Assembly (NCBI RefSeq): GCF_014467285.1
Contig: NZ_NKHR01000009.1
Location: 62,001 to 126,000, forward strand
Source of the DNA: Xenorhabdus sp014467285
GTDB taxonomy: Bacteria; Pseudomonadota; Gammaproteobacteria; Enterobacterales; Enterobacteriaceae
Length of the DNA stretch: 64,000 bases
Direction of reading: 5' to 3'
Position 1 is the stretch's first letter; each line of letters opens with the position of its first letter. The notes under the pieces were generated by a model. The model saw only the letters and a program-made list of their open reading frames with translations, was not told the DNA's origin and did no database searches. Position numbers and translations under genes: made by a program. Below are positions 52,884-61,988 of the stretch, in pieces.

Positions 52884-53315
52884 TTATTCTTCATCACGCA
52901 AAGGCACGATCAACATATCAACATGAACAGTGTTAATAAGCTGACGCGCTGAAGACATCAACTTGCTCCAAAAATCCTGATGATGACCACATACAACCAG
53001 ATCCATATCGTATTGTTTGATGGCATCAACAAGGACTTGCCCTAAATCACCACTGCCACTCAACGTTTCCTGAACAGGGTAACCTGCGCTGGCAGACAGC
53101 TCTTTCAGGGATTTACGGGTTTCATCCGCGATACGTTCTTGCATATCGCCAAGATTAACGTCAATCAGGCCGGTATAAAGATCGGAGTAGTTTACATCAA
53201 CATGGATCAGGGAAACTTTGGCATTGTACGGTTTTGCCATTGACACAGCTTTCTCCACCAAAATCTGACTTTCTGGTGATAGATCAACCGCAACAAGAAT
53301 ATGTTTGTAAGCCAT
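52884..53315 (-). CDS. uspA: UspA, universal stress protein
   Basis: 143-residue cytoplasmic stress protein induced on growth arrest. Starts MAYKHILVAVDLSPESQILV as in E. coli; family marks VSLIHVDVNYSDLYTGLID and DLVVCGHHQDFWSKLMSSA. The ATG at 53315 with AAGGAGCTCTT upstream is chosen over a longer in-frame opening. Divergent from uspB, the E. coli arrangement. Confidence 0.95.
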   Translation of the reverse strand: MAYKHILVAVDLSPESQILVEKAVSMAKPYNAKVSLIHVDVNYSDLYTGLIDVNLGDMQERIADETRKSLKELSASAGYPVQETLSGSGDLGQVLVDAIKQYDMDLVVCGHHQDFWSKLMSSARQLINTVHVDMLIVPLRDEE

Positions 53316-53598
53316 AAGAGCTCCTTCCATAACGTCGATTAAATGGATTGGCAGCACTAAATGCTGTGATTTAATGTTTATACTATAACTGCTCAATGTA
53401 CCTTTTGAGTGTTGTTTTGATCACAACTTATTGTTTTTCTTTCTTCCTTAAATAAAGCCCCCCATTTCATTCTTTCTTCAATACACAGGGCACTGTATTT
53501 TCTTCTAAAATTTAATATAGTTATTATTCACATTAGAATCTTTTCGGTTGATTTCTTCTTTCTGGCAGCATTTGTTGCCGCTATAAGCAGGAGGAAGT

Positions 53599-53928
53599 AT
53601 GTTCAATGCTATTGCACTCTTTTGGGCAGTTTGCTTTATCTGCATTATTAACATGGTTCGCTACTTTTCTTCGCTCCGTGCACTATTGTCAATCTTGCGC
53701 GAGTCAGATCCCATGCTGTATCAGTCGGTTGATGGTAATGGTTTTTTTACAACCAATAGTCAATTCAGCAAACAGTTTCGGCTCGTGCGCTATATCAATT
53801 CGCAAAGTTATATCAACCATCATGATCCCGATGTCATCTTGTTGTGCGAAAGGCTGAGAAAGCAATTTATATTGACGGAAGTGTTGTTTGGGGCTGGTGT
53901 GTTATGCCTGATAATAATCGTTGTTTGA
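53599..53928 (+). CDS. uspB: UspB, universal stress protein B
   Basis: 109-residue membrane protein (E. coli 111) with one helix at each end (IALFWAVCFICIINMV; LTEVLFGAGVLCLIIIVV). The middle MVRYFSSLRALLSILRESDP and GNGFFT are family marks. In E. coli it is sigma-S dependent and needed for ethanol resistance in stationary phase. GGAGGAAG precedes the ATG. Confidence 0.93.
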   Translation: MFNAIALFWAVCFICIINMVRYFSSLRALLSILRESDPMLYQSVDGNGFFTTNSQFSKQFRLVRYINSQSYINHHDPDVILLCERLRKQFILTEVLFGAGVLCLIIIVV

Positions 53929-53970
53929 ACGGGTTTGAGAAACTAACGTGAACAGAAAAAAGTCAGAAAT

Positions 53971-54012
53971 AAAAAAGGGTTGGCTTACCAACACAGTAGC
54001 CAACCCTTTTTT
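53971..54012. terminator. bidirectional terminator between uspB and pitA
   Basis: AAAAAAGGGTTGGCT and AGCCAACCCTTTTTT, 15 perfect pairs with a 12-base loop and a T-run on both strands. Confidence 0.9.
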
Positions 54013-54023
54013 CTAAGATGTCA

Positions 54024-55514
54024 TTAGATCAGTTTCAAGGCAATCCAATACAGAATACCTGACAATCCAATGGAAATAGGCAGAGTCAGAACCCACGCCA
54101 GCATGATATTTTTGATGGTCTTGCTTTGGACACCACCACCATCAACCAGCATTGTTCCCGCTACAGCAGAAGAAAGTACCTGTGTCGTAGATACTGGCAT
54201 TCCCGTATAACTTGCAACACCAATGGAAACTGCGGCGGTAACTTGAGCAGAAACACCCTGGGCATAAGTCATGCCTTTTTTGCCAATCTTCTCACCAATG
54301 GTCACAGCAACACGCTTCCACCCTACCATGGTGCCCAAAGACAGAGCGAGCGCCACAGCAACGATGATCCACAACGGTGCATATTCCACGGTATTCAGCA
54401 GATCTTTGCGCAGCTTATTCAGGAAACGAGCATCTTCAATACTGGTTTCCGGCAACTTAGCCACGGAGCTGGCGGTATCAGTGATACACATCAGCATACG
54501 ACGCATACTGTTGCGTTGCTCCGGCGTCAACTCGCTGAAACTCTGGATATTCCCCAGCATATTTTCAGTCTTGTTCAAAATCACCAGAGCGCGTGAGTTA
54601 TCACAATGGAACTCCATATCCAATTGGTCTTCCACAGAAGCGATAGCTGGAGCCAACTCAATCGCATGAGCCAGTGCCGGGCTGTGCTGCTCATAATATT
54701 GCTGCAAATGGACAACAGCATCATGAGTACGGGCAATATCATAACTGGTTGAGTTCATATTGACGACGAAGCCCGCAGGCGCAACGCCAATCAGAACCAG
54801 CATGATCAAACCAATACCTTTCTGGCCGTCATTGGCTCCGTGGGAGAAGCTCACACCAACAGCAGAAAGAATCAGGGCAGTACGTGTCCAGAATGGCGGT
54901 TTGCGTTTACCATCCTGTTTTTCACGCTCGACAGGCGTCATATGGATACGGCGACGTTTTTTCGTACCGCTCCAATAGCGGCGCAACAAAAACACCATCG
55001 CTCCGGCAATGACCAGACCAATCAGAGGAGACAGGATCAAGGACATAAAAATCTGTATCATCTTCGGAATATTCAACGCATCCACTACCGAAGAACTGGT
55101 CACTATCGCATTGGTCAAGCCGATGCCGATAATAGAACCAATCAACGTATGGGAACTGGATGCTGGAATACCGAAGTACCACGTACCTAAATTCCAGATA
55201 ATCGCTGCCAGCAGCATGGAGAAAACCATAGCCAACCCGTGAGCCGAACTGACATTTAGCAGAAGATCCGTAGGCAGCAGATGCACAATCGCATAAGCGA
55301 CACTTAATCCACCAAGGAGAACACCCAAAAAGTTAAAAACCCCTGCCATGACAACGGCAAGCTGCGAACGCATCGCCCGGGTATAAATAACAGTTGCTAC
55401 TGCGTTTGCGGTATCATGAAACCCATTGATGGCTTCATAGAAAAGCACAAACAACAGAGCAAGCACTAACATAAGGCCGGTATAAAATTCCAGGCCAGTA
55501 AACAGATGTAGCAT
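54024..55514 (-). CDS. pitA: PitA, low-affinity inorganic phosphate transporter
   Basis: Proton-coupled metal-phosphate symporter of the inner membrane. 496 residues (E. coli 499) with about ten helices. Duplicated Pit signatures: GFHDTANAVATVIYTRAM (~31-48) and SHGANDGQKGIGLIML (~224-239). A soluble region (~260-370) divides the halves. It converges with uspB, as in E. coli. The 298-base spacer upstream to yhiN holds both promoters. Confidence 0.95.
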   Translation of the reverse strand: MLHLFTGLEFYTGLMLVLALLFVLFYEAINGFHDTANAVATVIYTRAMRSQLAVVMAGVFNFLGVLLGGLSVAYAIVHLLPTDLLLNVSSAHGLAMVFSMLLAAIIWNLGTWYFGIPASSSHTLIGSIIGIGLTNAIVTSSSVVDALNIPKMIQIFMSLILSPLIGLVIAGAMVFLLRRYWSGTKKRRRIHMTPVEREKQDGKRKPPFWTRTALILSAVGVSFSHGANDGQKGIGLIMLVLIGVAPAGFVVNMNSTSYDIARTHDAVVHLQQYYEQHSPALAHAIELAPAIASVEDQLDMEFHCDNSRALVILNKTENMLGNIQSFSELTPEQRNSMRRMLMCITDTASSVAKLPETSIEDARFLNKLRKDLLNTVEYAPLWIIVAVALALSLGTMVGWKRVAVTIGEKIGKKGMTYAQGVSAQVTAAVSIGVASYTGMPVSTTQVLSSAVAGTMLVDGGGVQSKTIKNIMLAWVLTLPISIGLSGILYWIALKLI

Positions 55515-55812
55515 AAACGTTAAGCCAGTTAGTAGGACATGAACGCGCGCATTATCAGTGACAAACGTTAGCGGGAAAAGAGAAATATGACCTTTTTTTG
55601 ATTTAATGACAATAAAATGCCATAAAATTCCTCATATTTATCAAATATATCAAATGGTTATTTAATTTTAATATTTTGATATTTTTTTGATAAAAAATAA
55701 CTTTTGCCAGCCAAAAGTGAAACTAAATGCGTATTTTTCTCCGTAGTTCGTGAATACAACCCCCACAATGCGGTGATTTCCTATAATTAACTCGGCCAGA
55801 AGAGACAGGCGA

Positions 55813-57057
55813 ATGGAAAAATTTGATGTAGTTATTATCGGTGCCGGCGCTGCTGGCTTGTTTTGTGCTGCTCAGGCAGGGCAAGCCGGATTAAATGTTC
55901 TGGTATTGGATAATGGCAAAAAAGCGGGGCGCAAAATTTTGATGTCCGGTGGCGGACGCTGTAATTTTACCAATATGTACACCGAACCCGCCGCATATCT
56001 TTCTGCCAACCCGCATTTTTGTAAGTCAGCACTTGCTCGCTACACACAGTGGGATTTTATTGATCTGGTACAACGCTATAGTATCCCTTATCACGAAAAA
56101 ACATTGGGCCAGCTTTTCTGCGATGACTCCGCTCAACAAATTATCGACCTCCTTTTAAAAGAATGCAAACTCGGCGGTGTCACTATTCGCTTGCGTAGTG
56201 AAGTCACCCACGTAGAAAAGAAAGAGCGGGGTTTTGTTATTACGGCTTCAGGAAAAGAAGTAAACACACACTCACTTGTTGTTGCGTCTGGTGGTCTATC
56301 TATGCCCGGTTTGGGCGCCACGCCTTTCGGTTACCGTATCGCAGAACAATTTGGTCTCAATATCCTGCCTACACGTGCGGCATTAGTGCCGTTTACCCTG
56401 CATAAGCCTCTACTGGAACAACTGCAAACACTTTCTGGTGTCGCGGTTCCTTCTGTTGTCACCGCAAAAGATGGCACCGTATTCAGGGAAAATATCCTGT
56501 TCACCCATCGCGGTCTTTCCGGCCCGGCTATTTTGCAGATTTCCAGTTATTGGCAACACGGTGAGTATGTGAGTATTAACTTACTTCCTGATACAGACCT
56601 AGAGAGCTTTCTGGAACAAGAGCGGGAATCTCATCCTAACCAGAGTTTGAAAAACACACTGGCTAAGCTCCTGCCTAAACGTTTGGTGGAATGTTTACAG
56701 TCTTTCGGGCAATTGCCGGAACTGTCTCTGAAACAACTTAATTCCGCCCAGAAAAAAGAGTTGATCGCGACCCTGCAATGCTGGCAGGTGCAACCGAATG
56801 GGACAGAAGGTTATCGCACTGCGGAAGTAACTCTTGGTGGCGTGGATACGAATGAATTGTCCTCAAAAACAATGGAAGCCCATAAGGTGAAAGGGTTGTA
56901 CTTTATCGGTGAAGTGGTTGATGTAACCGGCTGGCTCGGTGGGTATAACTTCCAATGGGCGTGGAGTTCGGGGTGGGCTTGTGCGCAGGCTTTGATCGCT
57001 TTGTGTAGAGATAATCAAGTTAAGCCGACTACATTAACTACAGATAAGATCATTTAA
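55813..57057 (+). CDS. yhiN: YhiN, BaiN-like FAD/NAD(P)-dependent oxidoreductase
   Basis: 414-residue HI0933-type flavoprotein. VVIIGAGAAGLFCAAQAGQAG (~6-26) is the dinucleotide motif; MSGGGRCNFTN (~47-57) and LGGVDTNELSSKTMEAHKV are family marks; GWLGGYNFQWAWSSG near the end binds FAD. The reaction of E. coli YhiN is not established. Divergent from pitA. A short AGAGCT/AGCTCT hairpin follows the stop. Confidence 0.9.
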   Translation: MEKFDVVIIGAGAAGLFCAAQAGQAGLNVLVLDNGKKAGRKILMSGGGRCNFTNMYTEPAAYLSANPHFCKSALARYTQWDFIDLVQRYSIPYHEKTLGQLFCDDSAQQIIDLLLKECKLGGVTIRLRSEVTHVEKKERGFVITASGKEVNTHSLVVASGGLSMPGLGATPFGYRIAEQFGLNILPTRAALVPFTLHKPLLEQLQTLSGVAVPSVVTAKDGTVFRENILFTHRGLSGPAILQISSYWQHGEYVSINLLPDTDLESFLEQERESHPNQSLKNTLAKLLPKRLVECLQSFGQLPELSLKQLNSAQKKELIATLQCWQVQPNGTEGYRTAEVTLGGVDTNELSSKTMEAHKVKGLYFIGEVVDVTGWLGGYNFQWAWSSGWACAQALIALCRDNQVKPTTLTTDKII

Positions 57058-57210
57058 AGAGCTTCAACGAGCTCTAGATATTGACCACTGTATAACGCAT
57101 TATCAGAGACAACAGCGTGCAAATTCTAAGGCAAAACAGCCTCAGTTTTAGCAATGGCATCTTGTGCCGTGAGAGAAAGTGCGCTGTCTGTCTGCTATGA
57201 GGACTAACTA

Positions 57211-58149
57211 ATGACAAGTGAAGCTTTTGTAGAACTAGCCTTACGGGTTTTATCCTGCACTCAGAAACAACTTTCCAGCAAGCTTGACGTCTCTCCTACT
57301 CAAATCACTAAGTGGAAAAAAGGCGAACATATGTCTCTGGATATGGAAAAAAAATTCAGAGACATCACAAAAATAGGTGAGCTAGACCCCAAATTTGTTC
57401 TTTGGGCAGGATCTTACGAAAATGCCCTTGGTTGGCAAAAAATCATCTCCCAATTAGCTGATATTTCACATGAAAATGAAGAAACGGGGTACACTACAGC
57501 CCTCTTACAGGATGATATGCTTTTTTTATGTTCAGATGTTTGCAGTATACTGACAGATATGGGGGTAAAACCACCGGAATCATTCCCTAAAGAGTTAAGT
57601 TATGAAGATGAAGATGATGAGAAAATCTGGAAGTTAATCGAAGAAGAAGAAAATAATTACATCAATGTCATCTATGAAATCTTTAATGCCCTGAATAATG
57701 TTTATGGTTTCTATGCTGCCTACGTTGCTGATCTTATATACGATGAGGAGTTAAATTTATTTGAAACGGAAGCAATAAACATCGAGCCTGCACTAATTAG
57801 TTTAGCCGCTTGTAAGATCGATATTGATATACGATTCGCGCCTAAGCAAAAAGAATTTAGGTATAAAATAATAAAGAACTACGAAGAATGGCTCAACATT
57901 GTCAAGAATAAAGCCTTCCAGTCTGGAGTTCCCCTCAGAGCAGAATTATTATCATTAATTCATGATTCAGACGCTAAGCTCGGTCATGCGGCTGAAGCTG
58001 AAAGTTTGGGTGTTAACTCTTCACGTATTCACCCTGATATTTATATGAACGAACTTTTAGTCGGCATGCGAGTAATTCATCAGGTTCTTCCTGCTATATT
58101 GGAAAAACTGGATATAGATTTTAAGTTAGATATGACCAAGATAAGATAA
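57211..58149 (+). CDS. HTH-domain protein with large unknown C-terminal part
   Basis: 312 residues. Residues ~5-50 form an XRE-like helix-turn-helix (TQKQLSSKLDVSPTQITKWKKGEHM). The rest is mostly helical, with an acidic patch (SYEDEDDEKIWKLIEEEENN, ~130-149), and is not recognised. It converges with the AAA/DUF4435 pair, sharing one terminator. It could regulate that defence pair or be an independent core gene; nothing in the sequence decides this. Confidence 0.6.
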   Translation: MTSEAFVELALRVLSCTQKQLSSKLDVSPTQITKWKKGEHMSLDMEKKFRDITKIGELDPKFVLWAGSYENALGWQKIISQLADISHENEETGYTTALLQDDMLFLCSDVCSILTDMGVKPPESFPKELSYEDEDDEKIWKLIEEEENNYINVIYEIFNALNNVYGFYAAYVADLIYDEELNLFETEAINIEPALISLAACKIDIDIRFAPKQKEFRYKIIKNYEEWLNIVKNKAFQSGVPLRAELLSLIHDSDAKLGHAAEAESLGVNSSRIHPDIYMNELLVGMRVIHQVLPAILEKLDIDFKLDMTKIR

Positions 58150-58205
58150 TTTTCTTGCCTAAAATGATTTATTTTTTTCTAAAAAAACCGGAACAGAACT
58201 TTAAG

Positions 58206-58224
58206 CCACCTCCTTTTGAGGTGG
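58206..58224. terminator. terminator between the HTH gene and the DUF4435 gene
   Basis: CCACCTC and GAGGTGG around CTTTT. It lies between two convergent genes, 56 bases after one stop and nine after the other; the T-run is short. Confidence 0.55.
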
Positions 58225-58233
58225 TATTTGCAA

Positions 58234-59226
58234 TTACACGCTATTTAAGTTGTTCAGCTTATTAAGTATTTTCTTAAAGAAAATATTTCCAGAAAAAGCC
58301 TGACTGTTATACATAAGTCCTTCTACAACACAACGCTCCTTAAAATGATTGTGAATTTCACGAATTCTATCGTTTTTATTCTTTTGAGGGATATTCAATC
58401 TTTTTACAGTCTCAATATCAGCATTTCTATTTGAAGATATAATTTTCTTTATCATATTCTTAACTACTGCATCATGGATAAAATGTCCATTAGTAAACAT
58501 GTAAGCCGTTTCTGGCACGATTCCATGACTTTTTAGTTTTTCTTTAAATTCTTCGAACTCTTTGTTATTCACTACATCAGATAATAAATCTCTCACATAA
58601 GAAGAAGATTTTTCTTTTATTTTATCTAACTCTATTTTATTAACACATAGTTTTTCATCTAATAAAGAGCTTCCATCAGTTATCGTTATAGCTAACATGA
58701 AATCTTTTTCTTTATATTTATTCCAATCCATATTATGTAAATAGCCAAATACACATAATGCGTCATAAATAGCCAGAGAGTACGCATTCAAAGCCATATT
58801 AATTTCAGATGAAACCTTCTCCTGATAATAACATTTATTTAAAATATCATATATTGACTCATGGCAACATATAAGGCTCTCTCGTGAATAGCAAAAAGTA
58901 TGCAGAACAAATGGATTTCTGTTCATTTCTTTTGCATTTTCATGCCGTTCAGGACAAATGAAATCAAAATCACTATCTATACCGACAATTAAATTAGAAT
59001 GAAGATTAATATATTCCTTTTCCAATATCCTCTTACCTGACACGTTTGATTTTGAATATGGTTTCACGACATATCTATCAGGGTAACTAAGTGAAACCAC
59101 TAATTCCCAAAACAAACGATCAGATGGATTTTCGATCCATAATATTCCTGCCGCTATTCCAGATCTTTGTTTATTATAAGCAGAAATAAATTTTGATGAC
59201 TTTAAAATGTCAGAAAAATCATCCAC
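58234..59226 (-). CDS. DUF4435 (TOPRIM-like) protein, AriB-like effector
   Basis: 330 residues. ILWIENPSDRLFW (~28-40) holds the TOPRIM-type glutamate (E32); LIVGIDSDFDFI (~79-90) holds the DxD pair D84/D86. These are the metal-binding positions of DUF4435 proteins, which include AriB, the nuclease effector of the PARIS anti-phage system. Its start overlaps the end of the ATPase gene by eight bases, so they are coupled. In PARIS, AriA holds AriB until a phage anti-restriction protein triggers release. The assignment rests on domain pairing and order. Confidence 0.72.
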   Translation of the reverse strand: MDDFSDILKSSKFISAYNKQRSGIAAGILWIENPSDRLFWELVVSLSYPDRYVVKPYSKSNVSGKRILEKEYINLHSNLIVGIDSDFDFICPERHENAKEMNRNPFVLHTFCYSRESLICCHESIYDILNKCYYQEKVSSEINMALNAYSLAIYDALCVFGYLHNMDWNKYKEKDFMLAITITDGSSLLDEKLCVNKIELDKIKEKSSSYVRDLLSDVVNNKEFEEFKEKLKSHGIVPETAYMFTNGHFIHDAVVKNMIKKIISSNRNADIETVKRLNIPQKNKNDRIREIHNHFKERCVVEGLMYNSQAFSGNIFFKKILNKLNNLNSV

Positions 59227-60169
59227 TTAACATCTCCGTAGTAATCTGTTTTATATCAACATATGAGTCCATGTAACCATCCATGATAATGGCAGGACTA
59301 TGTGTAACAACCATAATTTGGCACTGATTATTAATTTCCAGAATATTATCTATTAGTTTTTCTTGCCAGTTAAGATGCAAAGAAATCTCTGGTTCGTCCA
59401 TTAACAAAAATGTTGGTTTACCTTGTGTATTAGCTATCTTAGTTAAAATATAGATAATTTGTCGTTCACCAGAGGATAGATTTTCTAATGCTATTAACCT
59501 GTTACTTTTATTATCATAAAAATTCACGCTTTCATTATTTATAATCTTTACGTATTTCCCACTATCAGTCAATAATAATGTCATCACAGTTTCAAATTTC
59601 TTAGCTTGAGAACTATCTTTGATCTGCATCAGTTTTTTTAGATCATCATCTAATTCCCAATCCAAAATATTTTTAGTTCTTCCATCACTTTTAGTTATTT
59701 CTTGATGCGCGTTTGCTGACATATTTAATGTTGATATGTAGCAAACATTAACCTCTTTAGATAACTTCTCCATTAGAGAGTCATTAGAATAAGTTATAAT
59801 ATCATGATGAATAGCACCTTTTTTTTTATTTATCTTATTAACCACTTCCGATATAATATTCAAATGTGATATTTCACCTTTAATATCAAAGTCTTCTAGT
59901 AATTTATCTAAATATTTTGATATGGCAACTTCATCGTTATTTATGAATGAAATTATCTCACCAGTATTGAAAGTTAGTGCCGCTTTTTCACATAAAGTTA
60001 GCTCATGACAATTAATATCACCAGTTAATAATGCATTCAATATTTTTAAAACTGTCGTTTTTCCTAATCCATTTTTCCCGACCAAGACATTAACTTCTTT
60101 GAAATCCAGTTCAATATTCTTTTGACCAAAAAGTCGTTCAATTTTAAGCTTTTTTAACCGTAAAGACAT
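59219..60169 (-). CDS. AAA15-type ATPase, AriA-like sensor
   Basis: 316 residues, ABC/OLD-type ATPase. Walker A GKNGLGKTT (31-39), signature LSSGERQ (231-237), Walker B FLLMDEPEISLH (254-265) and the switch histidine in VVTHSP (H290). The middle (~60-225) is the variable insertion where a trigger may be sensed. The ATG at 60169 gives the usual SLRLKKLKIERLF opening; fifteen in-frame upstream codons are dropped. First gene of the pair, as ariA in PARIS. Septu (PtuA) has a similar ATPase, but its partner is an HNH nuclease, not DUF4435. Confidence 0.75.
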   Translation of the reverse strand: MSLRLKKLKIERLFGQKNIELDFKEVNVLVGKNGLGKTTVLKILNALLTGDINCHELTLCEKAALTFNTGEIISFINNDEVAISKYLDKLLEDFDIKGEISHLNIISEVVNKINKKKGAIHHDIITYSNDSLMEKLSKEVNVCYISTLNMSANAHQEITKSDGRTKNILDWELDDDLKKLMQIKDSSQAKKFETVMTLLLTDSGKYVKIINNESVNFYDNKSNRLIALENLSSGERQIIYILTKIANTQGKPTFLLMDEPEISLHLNWQEKLIDNILEINNQCQIMVVTHSPAIIMDGYMDSYVDIKQITTEMLSG

Positions 60170-60844
60170 AATCAAATTCTCATCAGTATGCATTATGACA
60201 GTATAAACCATCACTGTGTCTAGTTGCTTTTTCCAACCAACCTATTGCCGTTTACCCGCGAAGGGGTATCCAGAATGATTAACAATAGTATAACCGTCTA
60301 GTTTTCCTAATCCATCGAGAAAAGTTATAGCATGACTTTCAGAGATAAAGAATGTACATCACCTTATTCCCCCCGCTCCCGTCCTTCATAACCACAGCCT
60401 CATCCCTCAGGCTTCCTGGATTTTCTTTCCTCCCTCTCAGCGACAACCAACAATAACATAATAACAATTAATGAAACACATGTATTAAACAATGATTACC
60501 AAAAACATAAAAACGAAGCAAAACATTAGAAAAATGATTTGATTGTTACTATATGGTTTGGAATAATGCGCCCCGCAAATACAGGACTGACATTGACTAT
60601 AAAAATGTAAATAAACGCTAAATAATATCGGTTATAAGCTAATTTTACCAAAATTAGACTTGATTACTGTCAGAAACCAAAAGTATCATCCTCCACCAAG
60701 GCTCAAAGAATTAATTAAGATAGCCTCTTTTTTCATTACATTAGGTAACGAATAAAGCCTATCAAAAATGATTACATTCAGTACGCGAACACACTAATTA
60801 ATTAAAGTTTTTAATTAATTATCCTATGTAGTTGTTACTAAAGA
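60170..60844. other. 675-base spacer between the defence pair and the LuxE-like gene
   Basis: No gene is visible on either strand. It must hold the divergent promoters of the ATPase gene and of the LuxE-like gene. The stretch 60361-60440 is C-rich, unlike the surrounding AT-rich DNA, hinting at a junction of different origins. A palindrome lies at 60796. Confidence 0.45.
60796..60820. promoter_or_regulatory. palindrome just upstream of the LuxE-like gene
   Basis: AATTAATTAAA and TTTAATTAATT, perfect 11-base arms with a 3-base loop, ending 24 bases before the ATG. Its place near the transcription start suits an operator. Confidence 0.45.
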
Positions 60845-61987
60845 ATGAGTCTCAATATGCAAAATTTACCTCACGTCAAAGCACTGTGTGCTGTCACACA
60901 CCCTTATCGTGCTTGTGCCGAATATGATGCATTATTTGATGCCGCCATGCGTGAACTGACGCTGTATCACTGCGAGCATACTCTTGGCTATAAGCAATGG
61001 CTGGCAGATCATGGTTTAGATAAACAGGCGATAATGGCACTGGAAGATTGGTCAAGCCTGCCGTTGCTATTTGCCAATTACTTCAAGCGTAATTTGATAC
61101 TCAGTGATAGTGCACAAGATGCGCTGGAACTGACTTCTTCCGGAACCACCGGACAGAAAAGCCGCATGCGCTATGATGCTGAAAGTATTACGGCTGCCCA
61201 ACATATGGTGGACTGTATTTTCGACTATTATGGCTGGAATACGCCCGATCAACCATGCAACTATCTGCTATTCAACTACGAACCCGCAGGTGCTATTACG
61301 CTGGGTACGGCCTATACCGATCAGTTTTTGGCTAAATATGCCCCCGTAAATCGCGCTTATTATGCTTTGCGTCACAATGGCCAAGGCAATGAATTTGATC
61401 CTTTCGGTACAATTGCCGCACTCCAACAATTCGCTGAAGAAGGGTTGCCGGTACGTATTTTCGGCTTTCCCGCTTTCCTGTGGTTTACCCTGCAAAGAAT
61501 GGAGCAAATGGGGCTTCCTGCACTGAAATTGCATCCAGAGTCACTGGTTTTTCTCGGTGGAGGCTGGAAAACTCATGCCGATAAATCCATCCCTAAACTG
61601 AAACTGTATCAACGTCTGACTGAACAACTAGGTATCCCTGATATTCGCTGCCGCGATGGTTATGGCTCAGTGGAACATCCTGTGCCTTATGTTGAATGTT
61701 CCCATCATAATTTTCATGTCCCGGTCTATGCCCGGGCTTACGTGCGCCATACCGCCAATTTGTCGCGCCAGCCTTATGGAGAACCTGGATTTCTGCACTT
61801 CGCATCGCCTTATATCACTTCCTGTCCTGCCCACAGCATCGTCACAAATGATCTTGCCATACTGCATTCCGCTGACAGTTGTGGCTGTGAATTGGACACT
61901 GACTGGTTTGAATTGCTTGGCCGTGCCGGTACCAGCAAAAATCGTAGTTGTGCTATCGCCGCTTCAGAATTGATTAAGAGATCTTGA
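60845..61987 (+). CDS. LuxE-like acyl-protein synthetase
   Basis: 380-residue ANL-superfamily enzyme of the LuxE/EhpF type, which activates a carboxylic acid with ATP and may hold it as a thioester. LELTSSGTTGQKSRMRY (~97-113) is the adenylate loop; SLVFLGGGWKTHADKSI and CRDGYGSVEHPVPYVEC follow. The C-terminal cap domain of larger ligases is missing, as in LuxE. The ribosome site is weak; ATG 60857 is a second option. One base separates its stop from the next start, so the two act together. Confidence 0.8.
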   Translation: MSLNMQNLPHVKALCAVTHPYRACAEYDALFDAAMRELTLYHCEHTLGYKQWLADHGLDKQAIMALEDWSSLPLLFANYFKRNLILSDSAQDALELTSSGTTGQKSRMRYDAESITAAQHMVDCIFDYYGWNTPDQPCNYLLFNYEPAGAITLGTAYTDQFLAKYAPVNRAYYALRHNGQGNEFDPFGTIAALQQFAEEGLPVRIFGFPAFLWFTLQRMEQMGLPALKLHPESLVFLGGGWKTHADKSIPKLKLYQRLTEQLGIPDIRCRDGYGSVEHPVPYVECSHHNFHVPVYARAYVRHTANLSRQPYGEPGFLHFASPYITSCPAHSIVTNDLAILHSADSCGCELDTDWFELLGRAGTSKNRSCAIAASELIKRS

Positions 61988-61988
61988 T

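Noticed and set aside
54126..55190. Long plus-strand frames inside pitA
   Set aside because: Antisense shadows of a conserved transporter gene.
58234..60169. Septu or Gabija assignment for the ATPase pair
   Set aside because: Septu needs an HNH partner and Gabija an OLD nuclease with a UvrD-like helicase; here the partner is DUF4435 with a TOPRIM-type site.
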